DNA of 64,000 nt from Aggregatilineales bacterium (GCA_029976025.1 JARKNX010000130.1:1-64000), one strand, 5' to 3'; shown: positions 51,469-60,715, counted from the first letter of the stretch. The notes: generated by a model from the sequence alone, not told the origin. Made by a program: numbers and translations.

Positions 51469-53814
51469 TTATTCCACGCTGACCGGGCAGAAGTAGACCT
51501 TTTGCGTCGTCAGAGGCGTGACCTCCCCGACAATCTCAAAGCTCCCTGTGCAGTGAATATCGCGGGATGAGTTGCCGACCATGATCTCGATCGTGCCCGG
51601 CTCTACCACAAAGTCCATGGCGCGATCGTAGAAACCAAGCTGGTTAACCGCCAGATGGAAGGTCACCGTCCGGCGCTCGCCGGGGGCCAGCCCGACGCGC
51701 TGAAAGCCCTTCAGCTCTTTGACCGGGCGCGTGATAGCGGAGAACACATCGTGCACATAAAGCTGGACGACCTCTTCCCCGGCCCGGGAGCCGGTATTGG
51801 TCACATCGACGCTGATATCGACAACCTGACCGGGCGCGGCTGCTTCCCGGCTGAGGCGCAGATTATCAAAAGCGAAGGTGGTATAGCTCAGGCCGTAACC
51901 GAACGGATACTGCGGCTTAACGTTGGTCTCGACATAATGCTCTTTCCAGTGTGAGCGTCCACCAGAGGGGCGGTGATTGTAAAACGTGGGGATCTGCCCG
52001 ACAGCCCTGGGGAAGCTCATCGGCAGCTTGCCGCCCGGATTCGCGTCTCCGAACAACACATCGGCAACAGCGTTGCCCCCCTCTTCACCCGGCAGCCACG
52101 CCTCCAGAATCGCCGGGATATGCTCCACGATCCAGGGCAGCGTGAGCGGGCGGCCGTTGACCAGCACTACAACCACCGGCTTACCGGTCGCGGCGACCGC
52201 CTCCACCAACTGCTGCTGCACGCCCGGCAGGCCCAGCTCGGCGCGGTCACGGGCTTCGCCGCTGGTGCAGTCGTCGGTCAGGCCAGCCTTATCGCCTACC
52301 ACGACCACGGCAACATCAGCGGCGGCCGCCGCAGCGACGGCTTCCGCAAAACCGTCCTGTGAAGCATCCAGGACATCGCACCCCCTGGCGTAGCGGATGG
52401 TCGCCTCCGGCGCGGCGCGGCGGAGGCCCTCCAGCACGCTGACTGTGGGCACGGATACTTCGATAAGCTCCACCGCATCCGGCACCGGCGTGCCGAACGG
52501 ATCGTTGGCTTTCATATCGGCGAGCGATTCAACGTGCGCCGGATAAGAATAGTCGCCCATCAGGTTGCGCTCACTGGCGGCGTTGGGGCCGATCACGGCG
52601 ATTGAACCCGCTTTGGGCAGCGGCAGCAACCCGCCCTCGTTCTTAAGCAGTACGATTGATTTCCGGGCGATCTCGCGGGCGACCTCCCGCTGTTCGGGCG
52701 TATCAAAAACGCGGACCGTCAGCTCAGCATCGACATAAGGGCGCTCGAACAGCCCCAGCCGGAACTTGATCATCAGGCTCCGGCGGACGGCCTCATCCAC
52801 GGCCTCGATGCCGATCTGGCCCGCTTCCAGCGCCCGCCGCAGCGGCTCTCCGTAGCACTCCGTGCTGGGCAGCTCGATGTCAATGCCGGCGTTCAGGGCT
52901 ATGGCAGCAGCCATACTCCTGTCGGCAGCCACATGGTGGTAGGCTTCCAGCATATGAATGGCGAAGTAGTCGGAGACAACGACGCCGTCGAAGCCCAGTT
53001 CTCCGCGCAGCAAATCAGTGAAGACTTCGCGCGAGCTGGCGCAGGGGATACCGTCGATCTCATGGTAGGCATTCATGACCGAGGCCATCCCGGCTTCCTT
53101 GATAGCCGCTTCGAACGGGGTGAGGAAGATCTCCAGAATCTCGCGCTGGCCCAGGTGAGCCGGCGCCCAGTTCATGCCGCCCTCGGTCACGCCATAGCCC
53201 AGAAAGTGCTTGCCGGTGGCGACGATACCCGTGCCCAGATCGTCGCCCTGCAGCCCCCGGACATAAGCTGTGCCCATGCAGGAGGTGAGGTAGGGGTCCT
53301 CTCCGAACGTCTCCTCCACGCGCCCCCAGCGCGGGTCGCGCACAATATCCAGGACCGGCGCCAGCGCATGGTGGCCGCCCGCCGCCCGCACCTGCTCGCG
53401 GATGATGTCGGCCATGCGCGCCACCAGCTCCGGCTCCCAGGTGCTGGCCACGCCGATGATCTGCGGGAAGCAGGTCGCGCCCAGGGCCAGGTAGCCGCTG
53501 CACGTCTCCTCATGCACAACAGCCGGGATGCCCAGACGGGTATGCTCCAGCAGGTATTTCTGGATCGTATTCGCCAGCTCCGCGCTGGCCCTCGGCCGGA
53601 CATTGCTGGCGCCAGCTACGCGCGTGATATGCCCGATCCCATGCTGGAGCAGGGCAGCGGCTTTTTGTTCGGAGAATGTGAACTTCTCGAACAGCTCATA
53701 GACCCACAGACTGCCCAGTTGAGCCAGCTTCTCATCCAGGGTCATACGCGATATCAGGTCGGCCACACGGGTGTCAAGCGAGCGTTCAGCGTCGCGATAA
53801 ACGGCTTCAGCCAT
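51469..53814 (-). CDS. Glycoside hydrolase family 3 beta-glycosidase
   Basis: The protein is 781 residues and lacks a signal peptide, so it is cytoplasmic. The N-terminal barrel (about 15-320) has HALAPVLDIVRDPRWGRVEE, GKHFLGYG and the nucleophile Asp282 (GVVVSDYFAIHM). The alpha/beta sandwich (about 390-620) has IAVIGPNAASERNLMGDYSY and VVVVGDKAGLTDDCTSGEARDR, which supplies an acid/base candidate. The C-terminal fibronectin-III-like domain (about 680-760) is also typical. It is predicted to be a beta-glucosidase or beta-xylosidase acting on imported oligosaccharides. It is the last gene of the lacI-type/ABC operon. AGGAG precedes the ATG. Confidence 0.93.
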   Translation of the reverse strand: MAEAVYRDAERSLDTRVADLISRMTLDEKLAQLGSLWVYELFEKFTFSEQKAAALLQHGIGHITRVAGASNVRPRASAELANTIQKYLLEHTRLGIPAVVHEETCSGYLALGATCFPQIIGVASTWEPELVARMADIIREQVRAAGGHHALAPVLDIVRDPRWGRVEETFGEDPYLTSCMGTAYVRGLQGDDLGTGIVATGKHFLGYGVTEGGMNWAPAHLGQREILEIFLTPFEAAIKEAGMASVMNAYHEIDGIPCASSREVFTDLLRGELGFDGVVVSDYFAIHMLEAYHHVAADRSMAAAIALNAGIDIELPSTECYGEPLRRALEAGQIGIEAVDEAVRRSLMIKFRLGLFERPYVDAELTVRVFDTPEQREVAREIARKSIVLLKNEGGLLPLPKAGSIAVIGPNAASERNLMGDYSYPAHVESLADMKANDPFGTPVPDAVELIEVSVPTVSVLEGLRRAAPEATIRYARGCDVLDASQDGFAEAVAAAAAADVAVVVVGDKAGLTDDCTSGEARDRAELGLPGVQQQLVEAVAATGKPVVVVLVNGRPLTLPWIVEHIPAILEAWLPGEEGGNAVADVLFGDANPGGKLPMSFPRAVGQIPTFYNHRPSGGRSHWKEHYVETNVKPQYPFGYGLSYTTFAFDNLRLSREAAAPGQVVDISVDVTNTGSRAGEEVVQLYVHDVFSAITRPVKELKGFQRVGLAPGERRTVTFHLAVNQLGFYDRAMDFVVEPGTIEIMVGNSSRDIHCTGSFEIVGEVTPLTTQKVYFCPVSVE

Positions 53815-53847
53815 AGAACTCCTCCTGGTTGTCCGGCAAGTACAGGG

Positions 53848-54681
53848 TCATTTCAGCGCGCCGGCCATCATGCCTCTGGTCACACGCTCCTGCCCGAGGA
53901 TGTAAACAACGATCAGCGGCAGGGCGGAAAGCGTCAGGACCGCCATGATAGCCGGGATGTTCATCGCATACTCGCCCTGGTACTGCCAGATCGCCAGGGG
54001 CAGCGTGCGATTTTTGGGCGTGATGATGAGCACAAAGGCGAACACGAACTCGTTCCACAGGATCACGGCATTATAAATCGCCAGCGTGGCCAGGCCGGGC
54101 CGGGAGAGCGGCAGCATGATGCGGAAGAATGTCCCGATCGGGGTGCTCCCGTCGATACGCGCCGCCTCTTCCATCTCGCGGGGGATCTGGCGCATGAACT
54201 CCGTCAGGATGAAGATGGAAAGCGGCAGGTTGAAAGCTACGTAAGGCCCGACCAGCGCCCACAGCGTGTCGTACAGCCCGATCGAGCGCGTGAACAGATA
54301 GACCGGGATCAGGGTGACATGCAGGGGGATGACCAGCCCGGCGATGATCAGCATGAACAGGGGGCGGTTCAGCCGGAATGTGAGCCGCGCAAACACGTAA
54401 GAGGCCATCGCGCTGAACAGCAAAATAAGCCCCACCGAGACGGCCACAACCAGCACACTGTTGAACAGGAACTGGAAAAATGTGCCGGAGGAAAGGATGT
54501 CCTCGAAATTAGCCAGGGTCGGGGCCTGCGGGAAAGCGAACACCGACCCGCCGGAAAACAACTCAAAGCGCTCTTTGAGGCCCGTGAGCGCCATGAAGTA
54601 GAACGGGATGCCGGCGATCAGCAGCCAGGCGACGGCGAAGATAATCAGAGCCAGATTTCGCAGGATGCCGCGCATGGTCAT
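53848..54681 (-). CDS. Sugar ABC transporter permease (MalG/CUT1 type)
   Basis: The protein is 277 residues with six membrane segments. The CUT1 EAA loop is [30 protein letters not shown], here spread over about residues 170-199. The C-terminal [14 protein letters not shown] is typical of MalG-type permeases. It pairs with the preceding MalF-like permease, whose stop lies 3 bases upstream. No ATPase is encoded in the operon, so a shared MsmX-like ATPase from elsewhere is expected. Confidence 0.93.
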   Translation of the reverse strand: MTMRGILRNLALIIFAVAWLLIAGIPFYFMALTGLKERFELFSGGSVFAFPQAPTLANFEDILSSGTFFQFLFNSVLVVAVSVGLILLFSAMASYVFARLTFRLNRPLFMLIIAGLVIPLHVTLIPVYLFTRSIGLYDTLWALVGPYVAFNLPLSIFILTEFMRQIPREMEEAARIDGSTPIGTFFRIMLPLSRPGLATLAIYNAVILWNEFVFAFVLIITPKNRTLPLAIWQYQGEYAMNIPAIMAVLTLSALPLIVVYILGQERVTRGMMAGALK

Positions 54682-54684
54682 GGC

Positions 54685-55617
54685 CTATACCTCGGTCTCC
54701 AAGCGGCGGGAGAAATAGAATGACACCACCGCGATCCCCATGACGATGAGGAACAGCGCCATCGCAACTGTGCTGCCGTACCCCATTTTGAACGACGGGA
54801 AGGCCTTTTTGTACATATAGGTCGCCATCAGCTCAGAAGCGTTCGACGGCCCTCCCTCCGTCATCACCCAGATCAGGTCAAAGTATTTCAGAGAGCCGAT
54901 CAGGGAGAGCAAAACAGCCGTGCGCACTGTCCCCCGGATGAGGGGGATGGCAATTTTCAGGTAGTACTGCCGGTCTGTGGCGCCATCGATCAGCGCCGCG
55001 TCGCGCAATTCCTCTGAAATGCCGGATAGCGCGGCCAGGAAAAGGATCATGTAGAAGGGGATGTACTGCCAGCAAATCACGGCGATCACGGAGTAAAGCA
55101 CGATGCCGGGGTCGCTCAGCCAGTTGCGCTTCAGCGTCTCCAGGCCAATTGCTTTCAGCAAGCCGTTCACCGCGCCAAAAGAAGGGTCGTAAATATATTT
55201 GAAGAGGATACCGACCGCCACTGAGGACATCAACAGCGGGAAGAAGTAGATCGTCTTGAAGATATTGAAGCGACGCCCGCCGCGCTCCAGCAGAATAGCC
55301 AGGGCCATGCCGATCGGCATCTGGACCGCGATTGACAGCACGACGACGGTCAGATTGTTGCCGAAGGCGCGCCAGAAAACGTTGTCATTCAGCAGGCGTG
55401 CCCAGTTCTCAAGCCCGATAAACTTCCGTGTAGGATCAATCCCGTTCCAGTCGTAGAAGCTCAACTGGAACGAAGAAATAATCGGCCAGATCACGAAAAC
55501 GACCATAAACAAGACGGTCGGGAACAGGAAGAGAACGAGGGTCGGCGTGTATTCGTTCCACCGCAGCCATTTGCGTACGGGGTTGATATCTTGGCGTCGC
55601 GCTGCTGCAGAAGCCAC
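54685..55617 (-). CDS. Sugar ABC transporter permease (MalF/CUT1 type)
   Basis: The protein is 310 residues with a GTG start and AAGGAG upstream. It has six membrane segments, MALAILLERGGRRFNIFKTI and the EAA loop SEELRDAALIDGATDRQYY followed by KIAIPLIRG. It is the partner of the MalG-like permease. A stem-loop lies in the 76-base gap between it and the binding-protein gene, a common way to lower permease levels relative to binding protein. Confidence 0.93.
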   Translation of the reverse strand: MASAAARRQDINPVRKWLRWNEYTPTLVLFLFPTVLFMVVFVIWPIISSFQLSFYDWNGIDPTRKFIGLENWARLLNDNVFWRAFGNNLTVVVLSIAVQMPIGMALAILLERGGRRFNIFKTIYFFPLLMSSVAVGILFKYIYDPSFGAVNGLLKAIGLETLKRNWLSDPGIVLYSVIAVICWQYIPFYMILFLAALSGISEELRDAALIDGATDRQYYLKIAIPLIRGTVRTAVLLSLIGSLKYFDLIWVMTEGGPSNASELMATYMYKKAFPSFKMGYGSTVAMALFLIVMGIAVVSFYFSRRLETEV

Positions 55618-55640
55618 GGGAATCTCTCCTTGACTGGTCC

Positions 55641-55668
55641 GGGGCGGACCCGGTGCAGAGTCCGCCCC
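55641..55668 (-). other. Intercistronic stem-loop between binding-protein and permease genes
   Basis: A 9-bp stem GGGGCGGAC/GTCCGCCCC (55641-55649 with 55660-55668) has a 10-base loop. No U tract follows on the minus strand. It is likely to stabilise the upstream binding-protein mRNA or partly attenuate read-through. Confidence 0.7.
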
Positions 55669-55693
55669 TCTTTATTACGGGCATTCAGATGGC

Positions 55694-56971
55694 TTACCGG
55701 CCAAAGTACTCAGCGACAGCCTCTTCCTGCATAGCGGCAGCCTCCTCCGGGGTTATCTCCAGCCCGAAGAGCGCCTGCATCGTATCCTTGTGCACCTCGC
55801 CAAGCTCCGGCGGGAGGTACTGGTCGTACCAGAGCTGCACGCTGGCGGCGTTTTCCACCATGGCCATCACCTGCTGCAGGATCGGGTCTTCGAGCATCTC
55901 GGAGACACCGACCACCGGCGGGATGCGCCCGGCTTCGACACGCAACGCAACTGACTCGTCGTCGATCAGGTAGGTGATCAGCTCAAAGGCTTCGTCGGGG
56001 TACTCGCAGGTGGCAGAGATGTGATAGTAGTTATCGCCCACCGTGCCGACAACGTTAGACGGGTCACCGACCCCATCTTCAACCGCCGGGAAAGCGAAGA
56101 AGCCGAGCGAGCTTTCATAGAATTCCGGGTTCTCAGCTTTGAAGTTAGCGATCTCCCAGGTGCCCATCAACTCCATAGCCGCCTCTCCAGCATATACTGG
56201 CATGCGGGATTGGCCGGTGTCATAGTCGAGGTTGTTGAAGCCCTCGATGAAGGCGCCCATCTCCACTAGGTCCTGGATCATCTCACCGGCCTGGACGAAC
56301 GCCGGGTCCTCAAAGGTGCCGCCGGGCAGCCGGTTGGCGGCCGCCTGGAAGATCTCGGGTCCGCCGATCCGGTCGACCAGGTACATGTAGTACATGGAGC
56401 TTGTCCACTTGGTCTTGTTGGCCAGGGAGAACGGCACCACACCGTTGTCGATCAGCGTCTGAGACACAGCCACCAGTTCGTCCCAGGTCGTGGGGGGTTC
56501 CAGGTTATACCGCCCAAAGATATCCTTGTTGTAGTAGAAGACGGCCACGGCCGTATTCTCCACCGGCACGCCCCAGATCTTGTCGTCGAAGGTCACGTTG
56601 CTCAGGGAAGCTGGCAGGAAGTGCTCGACATAGTTGTCGGCCATCATGTAGTCGGTCAGGTCGATCACCTGCCCGGCCTGCTCATATTCGTACAGCGGGC
56701 CGCCACCCCAGGAGGGGAAGACGCAGGGCGGATCGCCGGCGCCCATCGCCGTGCGGATCTGCAGTTTGAACGGGTCATTTTGCAGCGGCACAACCTCTAC
56801 ACTCACGCCGGGGTTAGCCGCCATATACCGATCAACTGCCTGCTGAATTAACTCCGGCCCGACTCCGGAGGTCTGAATATGCCAGAGCGTGATATGCGGT
56901 CCCTGGGCAGCCACCGGCGCGAGGCCGGCAACCATCACAGCCAGCAAGGTGAAAACAACTAACTTGCGCAT
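55694..56971 (-). CDS. Extracellular sugar-binding protein (CUT1 family)
   Basis: The protein is 425 residues. The signal peptide MRKLVVFTLLAVMVAGLAPV is followed by AAQG. No lipobox Cys is seen, so it may be anchored or free depending on the envelope type. The family-1 solute-binding fold has ITLWHIQTSGVGPELIQQAV, YEYEQAGQVIDLTDYM and a late YWAGLAG-like VYAGEAAMELMGTWEIA. ATG 56971 is chosen for AAGGAG 9 bases upstream and the signal peptide. The frame runs much further upstream without these. It probably binds beta-linked oligosaccharides, given the GH3 gene. Confidence 0.92.
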   Translation of the reverse strand: MRKLVVFTLLAVMVAGLAPVAAQGPHITLWHIQTSGVGPELIQQAVDRYMAANPGVSVEVVPLQNDPFKLQIRTAMGAGDPPCVFPSWGGGPLYEYEQAGQVIDLTDYMMADNYVEHFLPASLSNVTFDDKIWGVPVENTAVAVFYYNKDIFGRYNLEPPTTWDELVAVSQTLIDNGVVPFSLANKTKWTSSMYYMYLVDRIGGPEIFQAAANRLPGGTFEDPAFVQAGEMIQDLVEMGAFIEGFNNLDYDTGQSRMPVYAGEAAMELMGTWEIANFKAENPEFYESSLGFFAFPAVEDGVGDPSNVVGTVGDNYYHISATCEYPDEAFELITYLIDDESVALRVEAGRIPPVVGVSEMLEDPILQQVMAMVENAASVQLWYDQYLPPELGEVHKDTMQALFGLEITPEEAAAMQEEAVAEYFGR

Positions 56972-57108
56972 GGGGGTCTCCTTAATACGCCATCTCAGAC
57001 AATCGGCTGCAAGACAAAATCCACCCGTTTTGCTGTCGATAGTGCCTCCTTTCTCCTCCTTTAACAGGTCTGCGATGCGGCCGCGACATGCCTTCTCACC
57101 TGTGGTGA

Positions 57109-58122
57109 TCACCGGCGTGGCGGAGCGCAAGACTCGCGAATGATCAACTCTGTAGGCAGCACCAGGTGTTCCACAGACGCGTCCGGATTGTCGATATAAG
57201 TAAGCAGCAGCCGGGACGCGGCGCGCCCAAACTCACTCAGGGGCTGGCGGACGGTAGTCAGCCTGGGATCGGCAAACAAACAAATATCGGTGTCATCAAA
57301 ACCTATCACCGACAGATCTGCAGGAATTTGCAGGTCAGCCATACGAGCCGCGTCAATGGCCCCCAGCGCGGAACGATCGTTGGCCGCGAAAATGGCGGTG
57401 GGCCGATCGGGCAGCCGGAGCAATACTTCCGCCGCCTCGTGCCCCCCCTGCCGGGTGAAGGAGCCGCAGGCCACGAGCGCCGGATCGGGCGTAATGCCGC
57501 GGTCGGAGAGGGCCGCTTCATAACCTTCGCGGCGCGTTCGGGAACTGCTCATGTACGGCCGTCCCTCGATGAAGCCAATGCGGCGATGGCCCAGATCCAG
57601 CAGGTAAGACACGGCATCATAAGCCCCACGCCAGTTAGCGGCGGTGACGGTCGGGCCAATATCGCCGGACCCCACCTCATCGATGACAACGTAGGGGAAT
57701 TTTCGCTGCCGCAGCCTGGCGGTGAAGCCTTCCGGGTCCTGCGGCAGCAGGATGAGCAGGCCGTCGGTTATCGCCCGAATCATGCCGCCGATTGTTGGAG
57801 AGGCGTTGTTCTTGCGGAGGTGCACGCTCTGGATAAACAGATCATATTCGGCATCTGCCAGAACTTCATCGACGCCGCTCAAAATCTGCATCACATAATT
57901 ATTGTCAATCCGAAGCTCAGGAGTGAACAGGCCGACGATCCGGGCGCGGCCGCCGGCGAGGCGGCGGGCCACCGGATTCAACTCGTAACCCGTTTCATTC
58001 ACAGCCTGCAGGACGCGCGCGGTCAGCTCCGGACTCACGTAGTGCGTGCCATTCAGCACATGCGAGACAGTGGACATGGAAACGCCCGCGCGTTGGGCCA
58101 CGTGCTTGATGGTTACGGCCAT
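57109..58122 (-). CDS. LacI-family transcriptional repressor of the sugar operon
   Basis: The protein is 337 residues. The N-terminal HTH and hinge (TIKHVAQRAGVSMSTVSHVL, residues 4-23) precede a periplasmic-binding-like sensor domain (VGLFTPELRIDNNYVMQILS, YVVIDEVGSGDIGPTV, SVIGFDDTDICLFADPRLTT). ATG 58122 is chosen because the upstream in-frame ATG at 58164 lies within the -10 of the promoter. An operator overlaps the predicted start site, so it should repress itself and, through read-through, the operon. The effector is unknown. Confidence 0.92.
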   Translation of the reverse strand: MAVTIKHVAQRAGVSMSTVSHVLNGTHYVSPELTARVLQAVNETGYELNPVARRLAGGRARIVGLFTPELRIDNNYVMQILSGVDEVLADAEYDLFIQSVHLRKNNASPTIGGMIRAITDGLLILLPQDPEGFTARLRQRKFPYVVIDEVGSGDIGPTVTAANWRGAYDAVSYLLDLGHRRIGFIEGRPYMSSSRTRREGYEAALSDRGITPDPALVACGSFTRQGGHEAAEVLLRLPDRPTAIFAANDRSALGAIDAARMADLQIPADLSVIGFDDTDICLFADPRLTTVRQPLSEFGRAASRLLLTYIDNPDASVEHLVLPTELIIRESCAPPRR

Positions 58123-58143
58123 CGGCAATATCTGAGGAGCAGT

Positions 58144-58159
58144 ATCGAAACGCTTCGAT
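58144..58159. promoter_or_regulatory. LacI-type operator
   Basis: ATCGAAACGCTTCGAT is a 16-bp dyad centred on CpG with one mismatch, the usual form for LacI-family sites. It lies 22 bases before the repressor start codon and covers the predicted transcription start (about 58156). Confidence 0.75.
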
Positions 58160-58162
58160 CTC

Positions 58163-58191
58163 ATTAAACATCGATTTTATATCTGTGTCAA
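58163..58191 (-). promoter_or_regulatory. Promoter of the repressor/sugar operon
   Basis: On the minus strand, perfect -35 TTGACA (58186-58191), a 17-bp spacer and -10 TTTAAT (58163-58168). The start near 58156 falls in the operator. Confidence 0.78.
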
Positions 58192-58401
58192 GCCAGATCA
58201 GAGAGCATTAGTGAGCCGGGAACAGATAGCGAATATCGCGTGCAAAGGGCAAAGAAGCCGCAGCAGCCCTTCCGCTTCACACCCCTCATAAGGATGTAAC
58301 GGGAGCAGCGCAGATCGAGACTGTGATCGGGGGATTCGGCCGCCAGCCGGCAGGCCATGCCCTCAGCGCCCCCTTCCCCTGCCGCGAGGTCTCTTGCTCT
58401 G

Positions 58402-58431
58402 TTGGCCGGGTTCGGCGGACAATGCTATGAT
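58402..58431 (+). promoter_or_regulatory. Promoter of the 58489 membrane-protein gene
   Basis: -35 TTGGCC (58402-58407), an 18-bp spacer and -10 TATGAT (58426-58431) with extended TGC. The rest of the 366-base gap (58123-58488) holds only the divergent lacI-type promoter and operator. I see nothing in 58200-58400. Confidence 0.6.
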
Positions 58432-58488
58432 TGGACCAGCAACCATCCTGGTACCCTCGACGGTATCTCTCATCGGGAGCGCACGGCC

Positions 58489-59463
58489 ATGCAGGTGCTT
58501 AAATCCTTCTGGGGGAGCTTCAAGACCTTCGCCATTCTGTTTTCGTTCATCGTCAATCTGGTTCTGGTGATTGTCCTGCTCGTTGTGGGATCGCTGATAT
58601 TCCAGATCAAGAATGGGATTGCCGAACCGCTGATCGACGGGCTGTATTCCAGCTTTGTCGGCCTGGACAAAGCCACTATTGACCGTGTGATCCCGGTGCG
58701 GGAGACAATCCCGGTGCGATTCATCCTGCCGCTGGAACAGAACACCAATGTCGTGCTGACATCGGATGTTCCGCTGCGGGCCAACGCCAGCTTCAACCTG
58801 CCTGGCGGCGGCGGCACGATCAACGGCACAGTCAGCCTCAACCTGCCGGCCGGTATGCTGCTCCCGGTGACGCTGGACCTGGACGTGCCGGTGGACACTA
58901 TGCTGCCGATCAGTCTGGACGTACGGGCGGTGATCCCGCTGGAAGAAACACAGCTCCACGACGCCTTCCAGAATCTGCGCGGGCTGCTGGAGCCGTTCGT
59001 GCGTATCCTGGATAACCTGCCCAGCAATAGCCAGCAGGGCATGGACTTCCTCAGCGCGGTCCTGGCCGGGCGCGGGCCTGATCTGCTGGCTCCCACCCGG
59101 GGCAGCCAGTACCCCTGGCCGGGCTTCTCCCGCACGGCGGGCGACGGCTACAACTGGCCGGCGGATATGCCGCCCCAGCCCGGCCAGAGCACGGGGACTG
59201 TGCCCGGCGGCCTGGCGGCCTGGGATGTGGCCCCCGGCGCGCCGGACGGCATCTACATCCCCTACGGCATGATCGGCCCGGCGGGGATCATCCCGGCGGG
59301 CAGCGACATGGTCGGCCCGGACTCCCCGAGCATGGCCTACCCCGGCGCGTCAGGAGCGACCGGAGAGACCGAGGCTGTCCCGGAGCCAGCGGCTACAGAA
59401 GAAACGCCTGTTGACGCCACGCCGCCGGCGGACCTGGGCATCATCACGCCCACCGCGCCCTAG
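58489..59463 (+). CDS. Single-pass membrane protein with beta-rich exterior, unknown
   Basis: The 324-residue protein is not recognised. One membrane helix (about 14-38, ILFSFIVNLVLVIVLLVVGS) is followed by a domain with alternating strand repeats ending in P-V-R/T-L (PVRFILPLEQNTNVVLTSDV, LPVTLDLDVPVDTMLPISLD), about 65-165. A Gly/Pro-rich low-complexity tail (about 205-324, GYNWPADMPPQPGQSTG, PPADLGIITPTAP) ends it. ATG 58489 has GGGAG upstream. It is likely extracytoplasmic after the helix. Confidence 0.7.
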   Translation: MQVLKSFWGSFKTFAILFSFIVNLVLVIVLLVVGSLIFQIKNGIAEPLIDGLYSSFVGLDKATIDRVIPVRETIPVRFILPLEQNTNVVLTSDVPLRANASFNLPGGGGTINGTVSLNLPAGMLLPVTLDLDVPVDTMLPISLDVRAVIPLEETQLHDAFQNLRGLLEPFVRILDNLPSNSQQGMDFLSAVLAGRGPDLLAPTRGSQYPWPGFSRTAGDGYNWPADMPPQPGQSTGTVPGGLAAWDVAPGAPDGIYIPYGMIGPAGIIPAGSDMVGPDSPSMAYPGASGATGETEAVPEPAATEETPVDATPPADLGIITPTAP

Positions 59464-59532
59464 TGCCGGGCAGCCTGTGCCGCAAGGGGCGGGGAAAAAC
59501 GGGGACAGGTAGCCGGCGTAGTGGCGCCAGGA

Positions 59533-59554
59533 GCAGGGGGCTTAAGCCCCCTGC
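59533..59554. repeat. GGGCTTAAGCCC-core palindrome, copy 2
   Basis: A 22-bp perfect inverted repeat centred on CTTAAG, with half-site GCAGGGGGCTT. It shares the core with 11962-11985. It sits 69 bases after the preceding stop. It has no T tract, so it is REP-like rather than a terminator. The remaining 59464-59736 gap has no recognisable signal. Confidence 0.6.
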
Positions 59555-59736
59555 CGGGCCGAACGGAGTTGCGGGCCGGGCGTCCAACGAGCGATCAACC
59601 CGGCCTCCGCCGCTGGCTGCCGATCGTCCGCTTCCTGCTCCCCGCCCCGGGGGAAGTGTCCCGTGCCAGCCAACGCCGGCTGTGTTATGCTTGAGCGCTG
59701 CGCGAATGAGCAGGACAGCCGACCGAAGCAGGTGCC

Positions 59737-60654
59737 ATGACCCAGCAGCCGTTATCCCCCCCCATCTGTGATTACGAAGGCTCCGGTTACGAAGCCGACT
59801 TCTGGCAGGGTCAGGGGCGCGATTACGAAGATCGCGTCGAGCGGATCGCCCTGCGGCGGCTCCTGCCGGTAACCGGGCGGCGCGCCCTGGAGATCGGCGC
59901 CGGGTATGGCCGCCTGACGTCGGAGCTTGACCGGTACGGACACGTGGTCCTGCTGGATTACTCCCGAACGATGCTGGCGCGGGCGCGGGCGCGCCTCGGC
60001 GACGACCATTACACCTATGTGGCCGCGGATATCTACCATATGCCATTTCAACCCGGGCAGTTCGATATCGCCACCATGATCCGGGTGATCCACCACCTGG
60101 CCGATGTGCCGCTGGCTCTGGCGAACATCCGGCAGGTCCTGGCGCCGGGCGCGGCCTTCATCCTGGAATACGCCAACAAGCGCAACCTCAAAGCGATTCT
60201 TCGCCGGGCGGCAGGCCGGCAGGCGTGGAATCCCGGCAGCCTGGAGCCGGTGGAGCTGATCCCGCTGAACTTCAACTTTCACCCGGCCTATATGCTCATG
60301 GTCATGCGCGAATCCGGTTTTGATGTGCGGCGGCGGCTGGCAGTGTCGTACTTCCGGCTGGGGGCGCTGAAGCGGGTGATCCCGGGCGGGGCGCTGGCGG
60401 CGATGGACGGCGCGGTCCAGACCTGGGCGCCGCTGTACTCGCCGAGCGTTTTCAGCGCCAACGAAGCGCGCCCGGACTGGCCGGGCCAGCAGGGGCCAGC
60501 CGGCGACATCGACCAGCCGCTGGCTTTCCGCTGCCCGGTCTGCGGCGGCGATCTGGAGGCCGCTGGGCCGGATGAGCTAATCTGCCTGGCAGATACGTGC
60601 GGCCGGCGCTGGGTCCGCCGCGACGGCATTTATGACTTCAAGGAGCCGCTGTGA
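59737..60654 (+). CDS. Class I SAM-dependent methyltransferase with C-terminal zinc-ribbon
   Basis: The protein is 305 residues. SAM motif I LEIGAGYGR is at 51-59, the acidic strand is VVLLDYS, and motif IV is FDIATMIRVIHHLAD. The C-terminus carries a Trm112-like four-Cys ribbon (Cys266, Cys269, Cys283, Cys288; CPVCGGDL). The substrate is unknown. The zinc ribbon suggests a protein, rRNA or small-molecule substrate bound via Trm112-like contacts. It ends 62 bases before the GNAT gene. Confidence 0.85.
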   Translation: MTQQPLSPPICDYEGSGYEADFWQGQGRDYEDRVERIALRRLLPVTGRRALEIGAGYGRLTSELDRYGHVVLLDYSRTMLARARARLGDDHYTYVAADIYHMPFQPGQFDIATMIRVIHHLADVPLALANIRQVLAPGAAFILEYANKRNLKAILRRAAGRQAWNPGSLEPVELIPLNFNFHPAYMLMVMRESGFDVRRRLAVSYFRLGALKRVIPGGALAAMDGAVQTWAPLYSPSVFSANEARPDWPGQQGPAGDIDQPLAFRCPVCGGDLEAAGPDELICLADTCGRRWVRRDGIYDFKEPL

Positions 60655-60715
60655 CGCTGCGGAGGGTCCCCGCCCGGGGGTCGCTATTCTCACCAGTCGC
60701 GAGGGGTCAGGCGCT

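Noticed and set aside
52933-54723. A 596-codon plus-strand open frame across the GH3 and permease genes
   Set aside because: It spans two well-supported minus-strand genes and their junction. The product is Gln/His/Arg/Gly rich with no motif.
57045-57063. Two consecutive perfect AAAGGAGG-like ribosome sites on the minus strand, upstream of the binding-protein gene
   Set aside because: No start codon lies at a usable distance (the nearest GTG is about 20 bases on and opens only nine codons), so a leader peptide is not supported.
58123-58164. A longer N-terminus for the LacI-type repressor starting at 58164
   Set aside because: That ATG lies in the predicted -10 and upstream of the operator and predicted start site, and the helix-turn-helix begins normally from 58122.
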